This document shows positions 21,903 through 31,623 of a stretch of DNA of 64,000 nucleotides, piece by piece. The position numbers and the translations under genes were made by a program. Each line of letters starts with the position of its first letter. The stretch's first letter is position 1. A model generated the notes under the pieces. It was not told the origin of the DNA, did not search any database, and worked only from the letters and a program-made list of their open reading frames with translations. This DNA is from Dolomedes plantarius. Taxonomy: Eukaryota > Arthropoda > Arachnida > Araneae > Dolomedidae. The DNA lies in assembly GCA_907164885.2 (NCBI GenBank), contig OU015492.1, positions 204,756,509 to 204,820,508 of the forward strand, given 5' to 3'.

Positions 21903-23211
21903 TTGTGCGTCAAATAAGTTTTAAGACTCGTCCCAGAGCGCAGGTTGTAAAGGCGCTGTGAGTGTAAATTCGCATGCGTCATAACGTCCATCGTCTGCTG
22001 GCACACTGCTAACAAGTTGTGCGCATTTCGTTAAGTAGTTGAAAGAAGGCGAGCGTTTATTGCAGAAGTGAATTTTTTTCATGTTGATATTTTAAGATGG
22101 AGCAAAGAGCTGTAATTAAATTTAACGCAAAACTTGGTAAAAGTGCTTCGGAAACATACCAACTCATGAAAAAAGTTTACGGTGACTGTTGTTTAAGTAT
22201 ATCAAATGCTTTTGTGTGGCACAAACGTTTTTTGGACAGAAGAGATACGGTAGAAGATGATCATCGTAGTGGAAGACCAATTTCATCTAGGACTCCTGAA
22301 GCTATTGAGAAAGTACGAAATTCCGTAACAAACGATCGCTGTGCATCACTGAGAATGCTGGAACACTCTTTAAACATCAACAAAGATACAATTCGAACCA
22401 TCCTGCATGAAGATTTGGGCAAAACAAAAGTGTGTGCTAAATTTGTTCCACACACTTTAACCCCTGAACAAAAAGCAATGAGAAGTGCACATTGCAGAGA
22501 CATTATTTCAGCCGCTGAAAACGATCCAAACTTCTTGAAGTCCCTTGTTACAGGTGATGAAACCTGGTGTTTCCAATATTATCCTGAAACAAAGCGAAAA
22601 TGTGCGGAATGAAAGTCACCAAATTCACCGCAAGCCAAAAAACAAGAAAAGTTCCATCCAAAATCAAAACAATGCTCATTACATTCTTCGATAGTAAAGG
22701 TATTATCGACAAAGAATTTGTTCCAACTGGTCAAACAATTACAGGTCAACACTACTTAGCTGTTTCAAAGCGTTTGATGGCCAGAATTCGTCGCATTCGT
22801 CCAGACTATAGGACTGAAAGCAGTTGGTGTTTGTTACACGACAGTGCACCCAGTCACACCTCCCTTATTGTTCGTCGATTTTTGTCAAAATATAATGTCT
22901 GTGTGTTGAACCATCCACCGTATTCACCTGATTTAGCAACCTGTGACTACTCCTTATTCCCAAAGCTTAAAATGAAGTTAAAAGGGTGGTATTTTGAGGA
23001 TATTTCGACCATACAAGAAGCTTTGACGCGTGCTTTGCAGGCCATTCCACAAAGTGATTTATAACAGGCTTTCGATTCATCAATAAATCGCTGTAAAAAG
23101 TGCATTGAAGCTGGAGAGTCCTATTTTGAATAAAAAACCAAAACAAGTATTAATTTCTTGTTTCCATTTCTTTTTACAGACCCAGTCTTAAAACTTATTT
23201 GACGCACTGTG
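21903..23211 (+). mobile_element. Mariner transposon
   Basis: Inverted repeats GTGCGTCAAATAAGTTTTAA near 21906 and the complement near 23185-23209 surround a 1.3-kb element, the typical mariner size. TA follows the right end. The transposase covers 22097-23064 on the plus strand. Confidence 0.85.
22097..23064 (+). pseudogene. Mariner transposase, DD34D, two lesions
   Basis: The start at 22097 (MEQRAVIKFNAKLGKSA) opens the N-terminal helix-turn-helix domain (ETYQLMKKVYG, SNAFVWHKRF) with GRPISSRTPE as the linker. The catalytic Asp of VTGDETWC is at about residue 154. A stop at 22610-22612 falls where mariners usually have a Trp before the SPNSP motif. A frameshift in an A run near 22637 then moves the rest into another frame. 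That frame carries HDSAPSHT and PYSPDLATCDYSLF with exactly 34 residues between the two Asp, the diagnostic mariner spacing. All three catalytic residues survive, so the decay is recent. The total length would be about 320-330 residues, close to the usual 345. Confidence 0.9.
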
Positions 23212-23447
23212 TATATATATTATGTACACCTGCAAATACTTTACATCAATTTTTTTCTTTAAAAAATTGATATAAAGTATTTTATTGATGTAGTTTTTTC
23301 ATATAAAAAATTGCTAAAAAAAGTAAAATTTAAAAATAATTGAATTGGGAATTTTTTCTTTTTTTTTTTTCTTTTAAAATAAAATTTTGGGGGCCCTTAA
23401 CTTTCGGGGCCCTAAGGCCCGGGCCTAATGGAAAATCAGGGCCTGGT

Positions 23448-23867
23448 GAGACCTTATTTTTACGTTTCTGATACTTTTACTTAAATTTTGATACATTGCT
23501 TATAGATATTCAAAGTTGTTGTGTCTGTTTCTAATCCCTCCTGGTCTAAGCGACGCTAGACCCGGTCCATGAGTCCATATATCCTCAGCAGGTTCATTTA
23601 TAGGCGAGTATCGGTAATAAAGTCCTCCCAAGATAAATTTAAGCAAGTTAGGATGTGACAAGGCGTTTCCTGCTCATTATTACACATTTTACAAGCGAGG
23701 AAGGTTTTGTTTTGTCGATCAAATTTTAGGCACTCAAATATCCACTTCCAAACCTAGAAATTGTACTATATTCAAAGTTAAATCTTTCATGAGCAAAACA
23801 TTGTTCACAAAGTACACTTAATGAAAATACACAAATATGGATTTTATTGAGATTTACATTTTTTTTA
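23448..23867. other. Unrecognised sequence
   Basis: A CpG-containing patch near 23540-23600 has no tRNA boxes or coding motif that I can name. Confidence 0.35.
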
Positions 23868-24240
23868 ATGAGTGGTCTAGTGGCGGCCTTGTGGTACAGC
23901 GCGGTGGTTTTTGGTGCTGTGGGTATTCGTATCGAATCCCGGCGTCGCGCCCTGAAAAATGCTTCCGTTTGTGTCGTCCCTTCATAAGGAATATTATATA
24001 TGTGAATATTATATATTATTAAGAATATTATATATTATTTAATATGTCCCTTCATATATTTTGACATACATACATATTATTTATTTATTATTACATTATT
24101 AATTATTTTAAGGGATAATGCTGTCCGCCTATATGGTGCCCCCATAATAAAATGGACAGTAAACTGCGGTGTAGTATAGGCGAATGTTTGACGGCAAGTG
24201 CCTACACATTGGTAAACAAAATAAATAAATACGTAAAAAA
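23868..24240 (+). mobile_element. tRNA-derived SINE
   Basis: The head AGTGGTCTAGTGGCGGCCTT fits an A box and TCGTATCGAATCCCGGC a B box, 50 nt later. A (TA)-rich spacer, a GC-richer body near 24115-24215 and a repeated AAATAAATAAAT tail follow. The body after the spacer may be the 3' half of the same family. Confidence 0.6.
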
Positions 24241-24589
24241 GTAAATAATCAGTATACTCAAAAATATTCCTTTTCTTAAAAATAGCCCTTTTTTAACTGA
24301 AGTTCAATTTTCAATGCAGTTTTTTAATCTTCAACCTGCTAATATTTTTATTTTTATCTGAACCAACTTTACATTTATTATGTTAATCTTGAATATTTTC
24401 CGTTACGATGCGTAAATCACAATCTTACCAATCTTTCTTCAAATAAATCAGCCGTAAATTTTAATTGTAATTTTTGGCTTCGGTTCCACCTATGATAAAA
24501 GACTGTACAATGTTGCACTACCTAATACGTGACGAAACTTTACGAACGAGAATGAGTGCAGTATTAACAATAATGATTAATAATGTTGT
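24241..24589. other. Unrecognised AT-rich sequence
   Basis: No gene or element ends seen. Confidence 0.4.
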
Positions 24590-24764
24590 GCCGAGACGTG
24601 ATTACTCCACAGAAGCTTATTTTATGTAATAATTTTAATCAGTTTGACATATACGATTAAAAATTAGTTTGATGCTGATAAGTGTAAAACAAAGGTTTTC
24701 AGGTAGGCAAAAAACATACATTTTCAGACCAATTTTTAAACAAAACTGAATCCTTTTGATTGGT
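24590..24764 (+). repeat. Dispersed repeat B, left half, interrupted
   Basis: Matches 33220-33415 from GTGATTACTCCA through the CAGACCAATTTTT block. The right half resumes at 26228 (TTTTTATTAACTATATGA), so repeat A was inserted into it. The copy at 33 kb is uninterrupted. Confidence 0.65.
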
Positions 24765-24968
24765 GTTTACGTAGGATTACGGTCCTCTATAACGGTCCTT
24801 CGGAAAGCAAAATTTCAGACGCTAAAACCGTCCATCTATCCGTCCTCGCGAGTTATAATTTTTGCAGCCTGCCAAACCCAGTCTGTATCGCTCCGACCAG
24901 CAGTATACAGTTAAACAAAAAAAGTATCAAAATGCGTTAATATTTTGACATACATATGTGTATACATA

Positions 24969-26113
24969 TACAGGGTGATTATAATTAAAGTTTAAGTTTC
25001 AAAACGCTATAAAAAAAAGAACCACTGATGAGAATGACGTCAAATTTGAACGGCATGTTATTGAAGAAGGCGGAAAGCGTATGGCAGAAGAAAAGATTTA
25101 GTTTCAAAAGTTAGCAACAGATGGCGCTGTAAGCAGCAGAAGTTGTAAATTTAAATACCTGTCATGCGCACGACACATTTCAGTGTTCTAAAACCGCCAG
25201 GTACACGGCTGTTCCTCATTTCGCGTCTCAGACGTTCGCCATGGGTGTCTCACTGCAGTATCGCACTCTGCTGGTAAAGCTGTATTACAAGAACGATGAT
25301 TGTGCAAGAGTAGCACAGATGATTCTGCGATTTGAAAAATCAATTAAAGAAAAAGGGAAGGCGATAGAAATGTACGGTTTGCTGCATTCTGCTTAGGTAA
25401 CCAGGGAATATATTCTCACCAATTTTCAAAATTAGTTACAAAGTTCGTCAACAGATGGCGCTACTTACTGGAAAACTATAAAACAATGTTTTCAAAACAA
25501 CCACCGTTTGCAGCAACAATGTGGCGCAGTCTGAGGACAAAATTCGCAGACGCCCGTGCAAACATTTCAGTTTGAATGTTCTGACAAGCAGCAGAAATGT
25601 ATTCTTCCACTTCGACTGCAGTGTTCGATTTTCTCAGCGAACATTTCGATGATCGTGGCATTACCCTTGACTACGAGAAGCATACGCATGGATTGGCATG
25701 GATTGGCCTCCCTATTCGCTAGATTTGACGCCATGCGATTTTTTTTCTTTGGGGGTACTTGAAAGACCAGGTGTATCGTCACAATCCACAAACTGTAGAT
25801 GAACTGGAACAATACATCTATGCTGCTTGTCAGAACATTCAAACTGAAATGTTTGCACGGCCGTCTACGAATTTTGTCCTCAGACTGCGCCACGTTGTTG
25901 CTGCAAACCGTGGTTATTTTGAAAACATTGTTTTATAGTTTTCCAGTCAGCAGCGCCATCTGTTGACAAAATTTGTAACTAATTTTGAAAATTGGTGAGA
26001 ATAAATTCCCTGGTTACCTAAGCAGAATGCAGAAATCCGTACATTTCTATCGTCTTTCGATTTTCTTTAATTGATTTTTCAAATCGTCGGTCATTTTTGG
26101 GACACCCGGTATA
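24969..26113 (+). mobile_element. Rearranged IS630/mariner-like transposon with a 266-nt internal hairpin
   Basis: The left end CAGGGTGATTATAATTAAAG and right end GGGACACCCGGTATA are related terminal repeats of an IS630-Tc1-mariner type element. Between them are an N-terminal coding scrap (25240), two long inverted arms (25328-25593 and 25821-26086) and a spacer. The right arm carries the genuine C-terminal coding sequence, and the left arm is its inverted duplicate. The right terminus therefore follows an inverted N-terminal region, so this is a rearranged copy. Confidence 0.7.
25240..25923 (+). pseudogene. IS630/mariner-like transposase remnants
   Basis: MGVSLQYRTLLVKLYYKN at 25240 is the family's N-terminal helix region. 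It collapses into the left hairpin arm after about 40 codons. The C-terminal part reads from about 25620 through YLKDQVYRHNPQTVDELEQY to RLRHVVAANRGYFENIVL, ending near 25938. A frameshift in a T run near 25740 breaks the motif that should contain the last catalytic residue (the SPDLTPCDFF region). The central catalytic domain with the first two acidic residues is missing. Remains of the same coding sequence are repeated in inverted form in the left arm, and those produce minus-strand frames. No functional enzyme is possible. Confidence 0.75.
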
Positions 26114-26227
26114 TAGATACATTTATACATAACACATACATACATATACACATACAAAAGAGGTAAGCAACAATAAGTAATCCTTCGTTAATAACCCGCG
26201 GGAGTTTCATTAGAAGAGACTACCTGA

Positions 26228-26300
26228 AATTTTTATTAACTATATGAAGTGCCAGTTCAGTGGTTACTTAAGAGATCCTGATAAAACTTGATTGATTACC
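26228..26300 (+). repeat. Dispersed repeat B, right half
   Basis: Continues the B repeat after the repeat A insertion; matches the region after about 33408. Confidence 0.55.
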
Positions 26301-26611
26301 TAATAAGTTTTGAAAAGAATATTACCTTTCTCTGTACTCTTTTCTCCAACACATTTAGGTAACTTATGAAGAAATGAAAAAGCAATATTATTCAAATTGT
26401 TTCGTGTGAGAGCAGCGTGATCTGAAGCTCTATTAGTGTCTGAAACATTTTTTTCCGATATTAAATATCAGGAATAATTCTTTTAAAATGTTAATAGTGA
26501 ATCCTTATAAGGTATGTTGAATGAGATAAGAAAATAAACACTTCAATTTTTTGGAGGAAAAAGCGTCTAAAAATGTCTAAAAATAAATAAGCATGAAAGT
26601 GTAATGTAATG

Positions 26612-26615
<4 letters not shown>

Positions 26616-26677
<62 letters not shown>
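26616..26677. repeat. (TA)n microsatellite at the left end of the Tigger element
   Basis: A pure TA run that ends exactly at the element's terminal repeat. Confidence 0.9.
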
Positions 26678-26682
<5 letters not shown>

Positions 26683-26809
26683 GTACTTCGGTTTGCGAAC
26701 AGTTCAAATGGCAAGCTCAGTTGGGCTTTCTCTAGCACAGCTTAAACGGTGGTTGCTCATGAATTTCCCAGATTTTTTTTTACATTTTTTGTTTAAATTA
26801 GCCCTCAAT

Positions 26810-27658
26810 ATGGCTTCCAAGAAAATGGCAAGAGCAAGAGATATTGCTGGCAGGAATCCTAACTGAACTGTTGAGAAAAAGAAGGAAATAATCGCTAAAC
26901 ATGAGAATGGTGTGCGTGTTTGTAATCTCACCACGCGGTTTGGGTGGGCGAAGTCTACCATTTGTACTATCCTTAAAAACAAAGAGGCAATAATGGCAGT
27001 TGATGGGGCTAAAGGAGTGGCTGTTTTTACGAAGCAAAGGCCAAGAATAACCTACATCACCAAAGAGGAGAAAGCACTTCTTCGAAGCAAAGGCGTCAAA
27101 TTTTAGAATAGGTAGAAAAATTATTCCTCATGGAGATACGTGAAAAAGAGCTTGGTGGTATTAGTGAGGCTTTAATATGCGAAAAGGCTAAGAAGTTGCA
27201 CAGTGATTTGGTAGCTAAAACACCAAGTACAAACGGTTTTGAATGGGACGATTTTAAAGCCAGTAAAGGCTGGATTGAGAAATTCCGCAAGTGAAGTGGA
27301 ATTCATTGTGTTGTTAGGCATGGAGAGGCTGCTAGTTCAGATAAAATGGCTACAGATGAATTTGTTGATGAATTCAAAAAGTTTGTGGAAAGTGAAGGCT
27401 ACATGCCAAACCAAGTTTTTAACTGCGATGAAACAGGATCGTTTGGGGGGGATGCCAAGAAGAACCTACATCACCAAAGAGGAGAAAGCACTTCTTGGAC
27501 ACAAGCCTATGATGCACAAGCTTACACTTTTATTGTGTGCTATTGCAAGTGGTGATTGTAAAAACAAGCCACTTTTAGTTTACCACTCTGAAAATCATCG
27601 TGCATTCAAGAAAAATAATGTGCTGAAGGCTAAACTAGAACAAGTCATCATGTTTTAG
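26810..27658 (+). pseudogene. Tigger-like (pogo, DDE_1) transposase relic
   Basis: The N-terminal centromere-protein-B-like DNA-binding region is readable as MASKKMARARD, then KKKEIIAKHENGVRV, FGWAKSTICTILKNKE. A second DNA-binding segment follows (GGISEALICEKAKKLHSDL, KASKGWIEKFRK), then the first catalytic Asp in VFNCDETG. Stops and frameshifts split it at least four times. The sequence ends after KPLLVYHSEN..AFKKNNV, before the second and third catalytic residues. A 42-bp piece of the later YITKEEKALL region is also present out of place at 27041-27082. Dead copy. Confidence 0.85.
27041..27082 (+). repeat. Misplaced 42-bp copy of the transposase's own sequence
   Basis: Matches 27455-27496 at 41 of 42 bases and is bounded by an 11-bp direct repeat, CGAAGCAAAGG, at 27030-27040 and 27083-27093. 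Confidence 0.85.
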
Positions 27659-27851
27659 TTCTTCATAAAAAAGTCTGTTTTATTTTATTTTCTCCACTTC
27701 TTCAAAACTAAACCGATAAAAACAAGGTATAACTAACTATGTTCTAGGGGATGAACGGATTAATTCTTCATCCGTTAGTTTATATGAGAAAAACTGATTC
27801 GGTTTGCGAACCAAGTCTCAGAACGAAATAAGTTCGTAAACCGAGGTACCA

Positions 27852-27854
<3 letters not shown>

Positions 27855-27886
<32 letters not shown>
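27855..27886. repeat. (TA)n microsatellite between Tigger 1 and the next mariner
   Basis: A pure TA run touching the ends of both elements. Confidence 0.9.
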
Positions 27887-27889
<3 letters not shown>

Positions 27890-29432
27890 CCTTTGTCCAG
27901 AAAGTTTGGTGAATGAGTCTATAGTTACAATGGATTGTTGTTTTACATGAAACAGCTGTTACTGTCCTTCGAAGTAATCCCCGTAGGCGGTAATAGATCT
28001 CGGAACGGCTGTACAAGTTGTGGCGAAATGTGTGACGTCGATTGCAGCGCCCCCACCGTGTTTAGAATTTGAGCAGTTGAATCTGCGACTCCGCCATGTA
28101 AACATGGCTCTTAGATTAGTGGCATTTTGTAGACCTTTAACCGTTGTACGTTTGTAAATAAAATTCAGTATCGTTTGTAGACCTCTTGTTTAGAATATTG
28201 ATTTCATCCATCGATGCAGCCTGGATCTTAGACTATTTAGATACCCCTTTGATTCGAACATTTGATTACACAAGTCTTGGAATCTCCTGTCGTAGTCGTC
28301 TTTAGGTATGGCCTTCAGCTGGGCCGTAGCATTACGTTGGATGTCCGTAATGTCCGAAAATCTGTGGTCCTTCAGGGCTGATTTCAATTTTGGGCACAAG
28401 AAAAAGTCCGGGGGAGACAAGTCTGGGGAGTAGGGTGGGTGATTCAGGAACACAACTCGCCTGCTGGCCAGGAACTGCTGCACCAGAAAGGCAGTATGTG
28501 GCTGGGCATTGTCGTAACGCAGTGTCCAGTTGCCTTGCTTGGCGTACTGGGGGCGTACCCGATTGATCCGTTGCAGCAAACGTTTCAGTATATCCACTTA
28601 CTTAGCAGCATTTAACGTGGTGCCCTCATGGAGAAATTCTTTATGGATGAGACCCTCAGAGTCGAAGAACACCACGAACATTGTCTTGATGCGGGATTTC
28701 TCACTTCGCACCTTCTTGTTTTTTGATGAATCTGGACCTCGCCATTCTGGTCCTCTGCCGCTTCCCGTCTGGGTCGTACTTCAGGCACCAAGTTTCGTCA
28801 CCCGCGACAATGGTTTTCAGGAAATTTGGGTTTCGATCCGTCATGTCGATGAAGCCTCCACATGCGTCAAGCGGAATTTGCATTTGTTCCGGAGTCAAAG
28901 CGTAGGGCACAAGTCGGGAGCAAAGCTTGCATTGTATGAGGTGGGCCATCTCACGACCAATTCTCACTTCCTCCGCTATCAATCGCACTGTCACACAACG
29001 ATCCTTGGCCAACAATTCCGTCACTTTCAGTTCGTTGTCCGGGGTGCGTGCAGTTCCAGACGGACCACATCGGGGGCGTCATCAATGGTGTCCCACCCTT
29101 ATTGGAAGCGTTTAAATCACTCATACACGTACTTCAAGGTGACAGCACGTTCTTCGTAAACTTTTAGCAGCATTTCATGAGTCTCTTTCGCTGATTTTCC
29201 AAGTTTGAAACAGAACAGCATATTCGTTGTCTGATCCATTTTGAATTTCGACCGAGCGCACACCTTCACTCTACAATGAACTGTTTCCACATGATAAGCT
29301 AACTCGCAGCTCCCCCACTCAAGAACTGGTTCAGACCAGTCTTCACCTCTCCGGCACGGTATGCGCCGGTTGCAAACTCTTACGACTGTAAGCACTATGA
29401 CGTCATTCACTGAACTTTCTGGACAAAGGTTG
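27887..29432 (-). mobile_element. Mariner transposon 2
   Basis: Inverted ends ACCTTTGTCCAGAAAGTT at 27889 and the complement ending in TTG at 29432 are each flanked by TA runs. The transposase is on the minus strand. At about 1.5 kb it is slightly longer than a typical mariner. Confidence 0.85.
28190..29240 (-). pseudogene. Mariner transposase 2, broken into three frames
   Basis: The start is at about 29240 (MDQTTNMLFCFKLGKSAKE); the longer Met frame upstream is not part of the family. The N-terminal helix-turn-helix region runs to KVYEERAVTLKYVYE. After a break, a second frame (29024-28701) gives VTELLAKDRCVTVR..IAEEV and the first catalytic Asp in VAGDETWC. A third frame (28597-28190) gives RYDNAQPHT and PYSPDLSPPDFFL, again with 34 residues between the Asp pair, and a normal C-terminus (RLHRWMKSIF). 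The catalytic triad is intact but scattered over frames. The plus-strand frames across this area are antisense shadows. Confidence 0.85.
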
Positions 29433-29454
29433 TATATATATATATATATATATA
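29433..29454. repeat. (TA)n microsatellite right of mariner 2
   Basis: A short pure TA run. Confidence 0.85.
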
Positions 29455-29790
29455 TTGAACTGAAAAGTTGTAGTCGTGTTGAACGGCACTAAAATCAATC
29501 AAGCAGTCCAGTCGACAGGAGTAATACATTTATTAGCACATTATTGATATTTAGTTGTTTAACATAGATAAGATGCATAAAGGGGAAATCTAGTTATATT
29601 TTATAACGAATAGGGGAGAAAGTGCTTAGCATCCAGTCTACCCCATGTCCAAACGCTAAGTGAGCACAGATGTCCCGTGACAGCTAGACGTCACACATAA
29701 AAGGTGTCACACATAAGGGGAAAGATAATATTAAATGTAAATACTGGGGGGGTCGTTATTATTACTTAACTTACACACACACAGGCACAC

Positions 29791-29797
<7 letters not shown>
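29455..29797. other. Unrecognised sequence, possible LTR piece
   Basis: It contains a TTTATT (AATAAA on the minus strand) near 29530 and several TGTCACACATAA repeats near 29690-29720, but no LTR ends are clear. Confidence 0.3.
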
Positions 29798-29850
<53 letters not shown>

Positions 29851-29870
29851 ATGTGTGTACACACACATAA
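29798..29870. repeat. (TA)n/(GT)n compound microsatellite
   Basis: A TA run followed by alternating GT and then CA repeats, forming a short palindromic simple-sequence block. Confidence 0.9.
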
Positions 29871-30937
29871 ATATATTGTTATATTGCTTTTACGAGAAGA
29901 TTTTCTCGGTTTAGAACTATGAAACTAACTAATTAATGCCTTATATTAATGTTACCTTACTTAATCAAGTAGATAAACGAAACTGCATTTTCTTCAAATA
30001 GTGATATTGCTAAACAAAATTGTAGATAAAATTAAATATTATTTTAAAAACAGATTTATATATTGTTCCTGAGACCTCCGCAATTACGGGATTTGAAATG
30101 ATATCTACATATAACTCAACACTTAAGACAATTTTCAAAGTTCGTTGTCCATGTTGAATTTAACAATAAAAATACAAGTTAATAAATAACAATCAGTTCG
30201 TCGTTATATTTAAAAGGGAGTTTACTTCTTCATGCAGTTCCCGGTTTTGAACCCTTAAACTTGGAAACTATTTCTGATGCGATTTGAATATGCATTCAGG
30301 CACAAGTTTCGGCGGATTTCCTCGTCTAAAACTTCTCTCAAATCTCAGGCATTAAGTCACCGTAGAAATCCATAGCGAAAACAATACAAAATTGCGTCAG
30401 ATACACCCACACGCTAGCAACGCCGAAGCGAGGCCAATGGCATTGCCGTTGCAGCATGCCATAGCTTAAACACTCAGATTTGAGAGAAAATTACCAAAAA
30501 TATTTTCCCAACAATGGAGATAAAACTTCAGGTTTCGTTCTCGGACAATGAAAAAGAGCTTTAGAGTGAATTTCGAAGGAAAAAATGTAAAACACTGGTT
30601 TTTACTTCAGTAACCTATCCACATCTTACAACACAATTTCCAAAGAAGAAATCATTCAATTTATCATTGACTTTCTTAATGGAAAGTGTAAAACTGCCCC
30701 AGTAGACGTTTCATAGAAGCAATTCTAAAAACATATAGGAAGTAACACTACAATAAACATTAAAAGCATTATTAAAAGAAACATTAGACAGTGACTTTAA
30801 AAGTAACTTCGGCAGAAACATAAGAAGAAAGTTAGAAGTAACATGAGTAGTATTACAAGATACTATAGATATAAATCTAAATTAATAGCGATATGTTTTG
30901 TTTTATGCGGAAATTTTCTCATTTTGTAACCATTAAA
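29871..30937. other. AT-rich stretch, nothing recognised
   Basis: No domain-bearing frames or element ends. Confidence 0.45.
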
Positions 30938-31188
30938 TGAGGCGGTGAAAGGCAAAGTGGTGTAAGTCAGTAAGTCAAGTGGTGTAAGTCAAGAGAGTTT
31001 AGCTGCAAAAACTACAAAAAACTCCACCATAAATTGAACAAATTATAATTCATAATAATTATTACAATATTGCAAATAATAACTATTTACAATTCCACTA
31101 TAAATTGAACATGGAGATTACATATATGCTCCCAAATGAAAAAAGTTGAAAATGTGACTTACACCACTTTGCCTTTCAACGCCTCAAA
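30938..31188. mobile_element. MITE family C, full copy
   Basis: The left end GAGGCGGTGAAAGGCAAAGT and its near-exact complement at the right end form terminal repeats of about 30 bp around a 250-bp AT-rich centre. The right three-quarters recur at 40008-40230. No coding. The superfamily is not clear because the target duplication is ambiguous. Confidence 0.65.
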
Positions 31189-31623
31189 TGTAGAAGGTAT
31201 TAATACTATTTCATCTTATCAGAAAGATAAACATATCCTGGAAATTCATCAATTAATGTGCAAATTTACAATGTGACAATTTTTCTAAGAGCTAAAAGAT
31301 AAATATCTAAATTTTTCTTTAAATTTAAAAACATCGGATTTGCGATAAAGACATAAAAATTAGTTCTTCAATCATTACGTTTTACTACTAAGGAAAATCT
31401 AGATAAAAGATGTTAAATCTCCAGAATCTTTTAGACATGATTAAAACCTTCTTTTGAATAACAAAATTCATATCTTCCCCTAACACTACCAGATAATCTC
31501 TTCTACGTAAATTTGCTTCTTCGAAGACGGAACTGATGTTGATGGAGGGATAAATGATTATATGGCTGATGATCGTATGCGAAGGTGATTTTTGCAGGCT
31601 ATATGTTTCCAATAAATCGCTAT
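31189..31623. other. AT-rich stretch, nothing recognised
   Basis: No supported feature. Confidence 0.4.

Larger units (their letters stand above)
21376..23447. mobile_element. Possible older DNA transposon enclosing the mariner
   Basis: CAGGGCCCGATTT at 21376 and GAAAATCAGGGCCTG ending near 23447 are imperfect inverted repeats on the two sides of the mariner, and GGGCCC-rich blocks flank both. This suggests a hAT- or PIF-like non-autonomous element that was the mariner's target. No duplication was confirmed. Confidence 0.25.
24765..26227 (-). repeat. Dispersed repeat A, minus-strand copy with a nested transposon
   Basis: The complement matches 49621-49834 and 61869-62083 at both ends. The GTAATCCTACG end lies at 24765-24780 and the AGTCTCTTCTAACGAAACT end at 26195-26227. 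The centre has a (TA)/ACAT spacer, and a DDE transposon (24969-26113) was inserted into that spacer. The family has short inverted ends (TTAACGTAGGATTAC) but no coding sequence. Confidence 0.7.
26678..27854 (+). mobile_element. Pogo/Tigger transposon 1
   Basis: The left end AGTGGTACTTCGGTTTGCGA and the right end complement CAGTGGTACCTCGGTTTACG are the inverted ends typical of Tigger elements. TA runs abut both sides. Transposase remains lie on the plus strand at 26810-27658. The element is shorter than a full Tigger because the last third of the coding region is missing. Confidence 0.85.

Noticed and set aside
28530..29159. 209-codon plus-strand frame
   Set aside because: Antisense to the mariner 2 transposase; codon positions follow the minus-strand gene.
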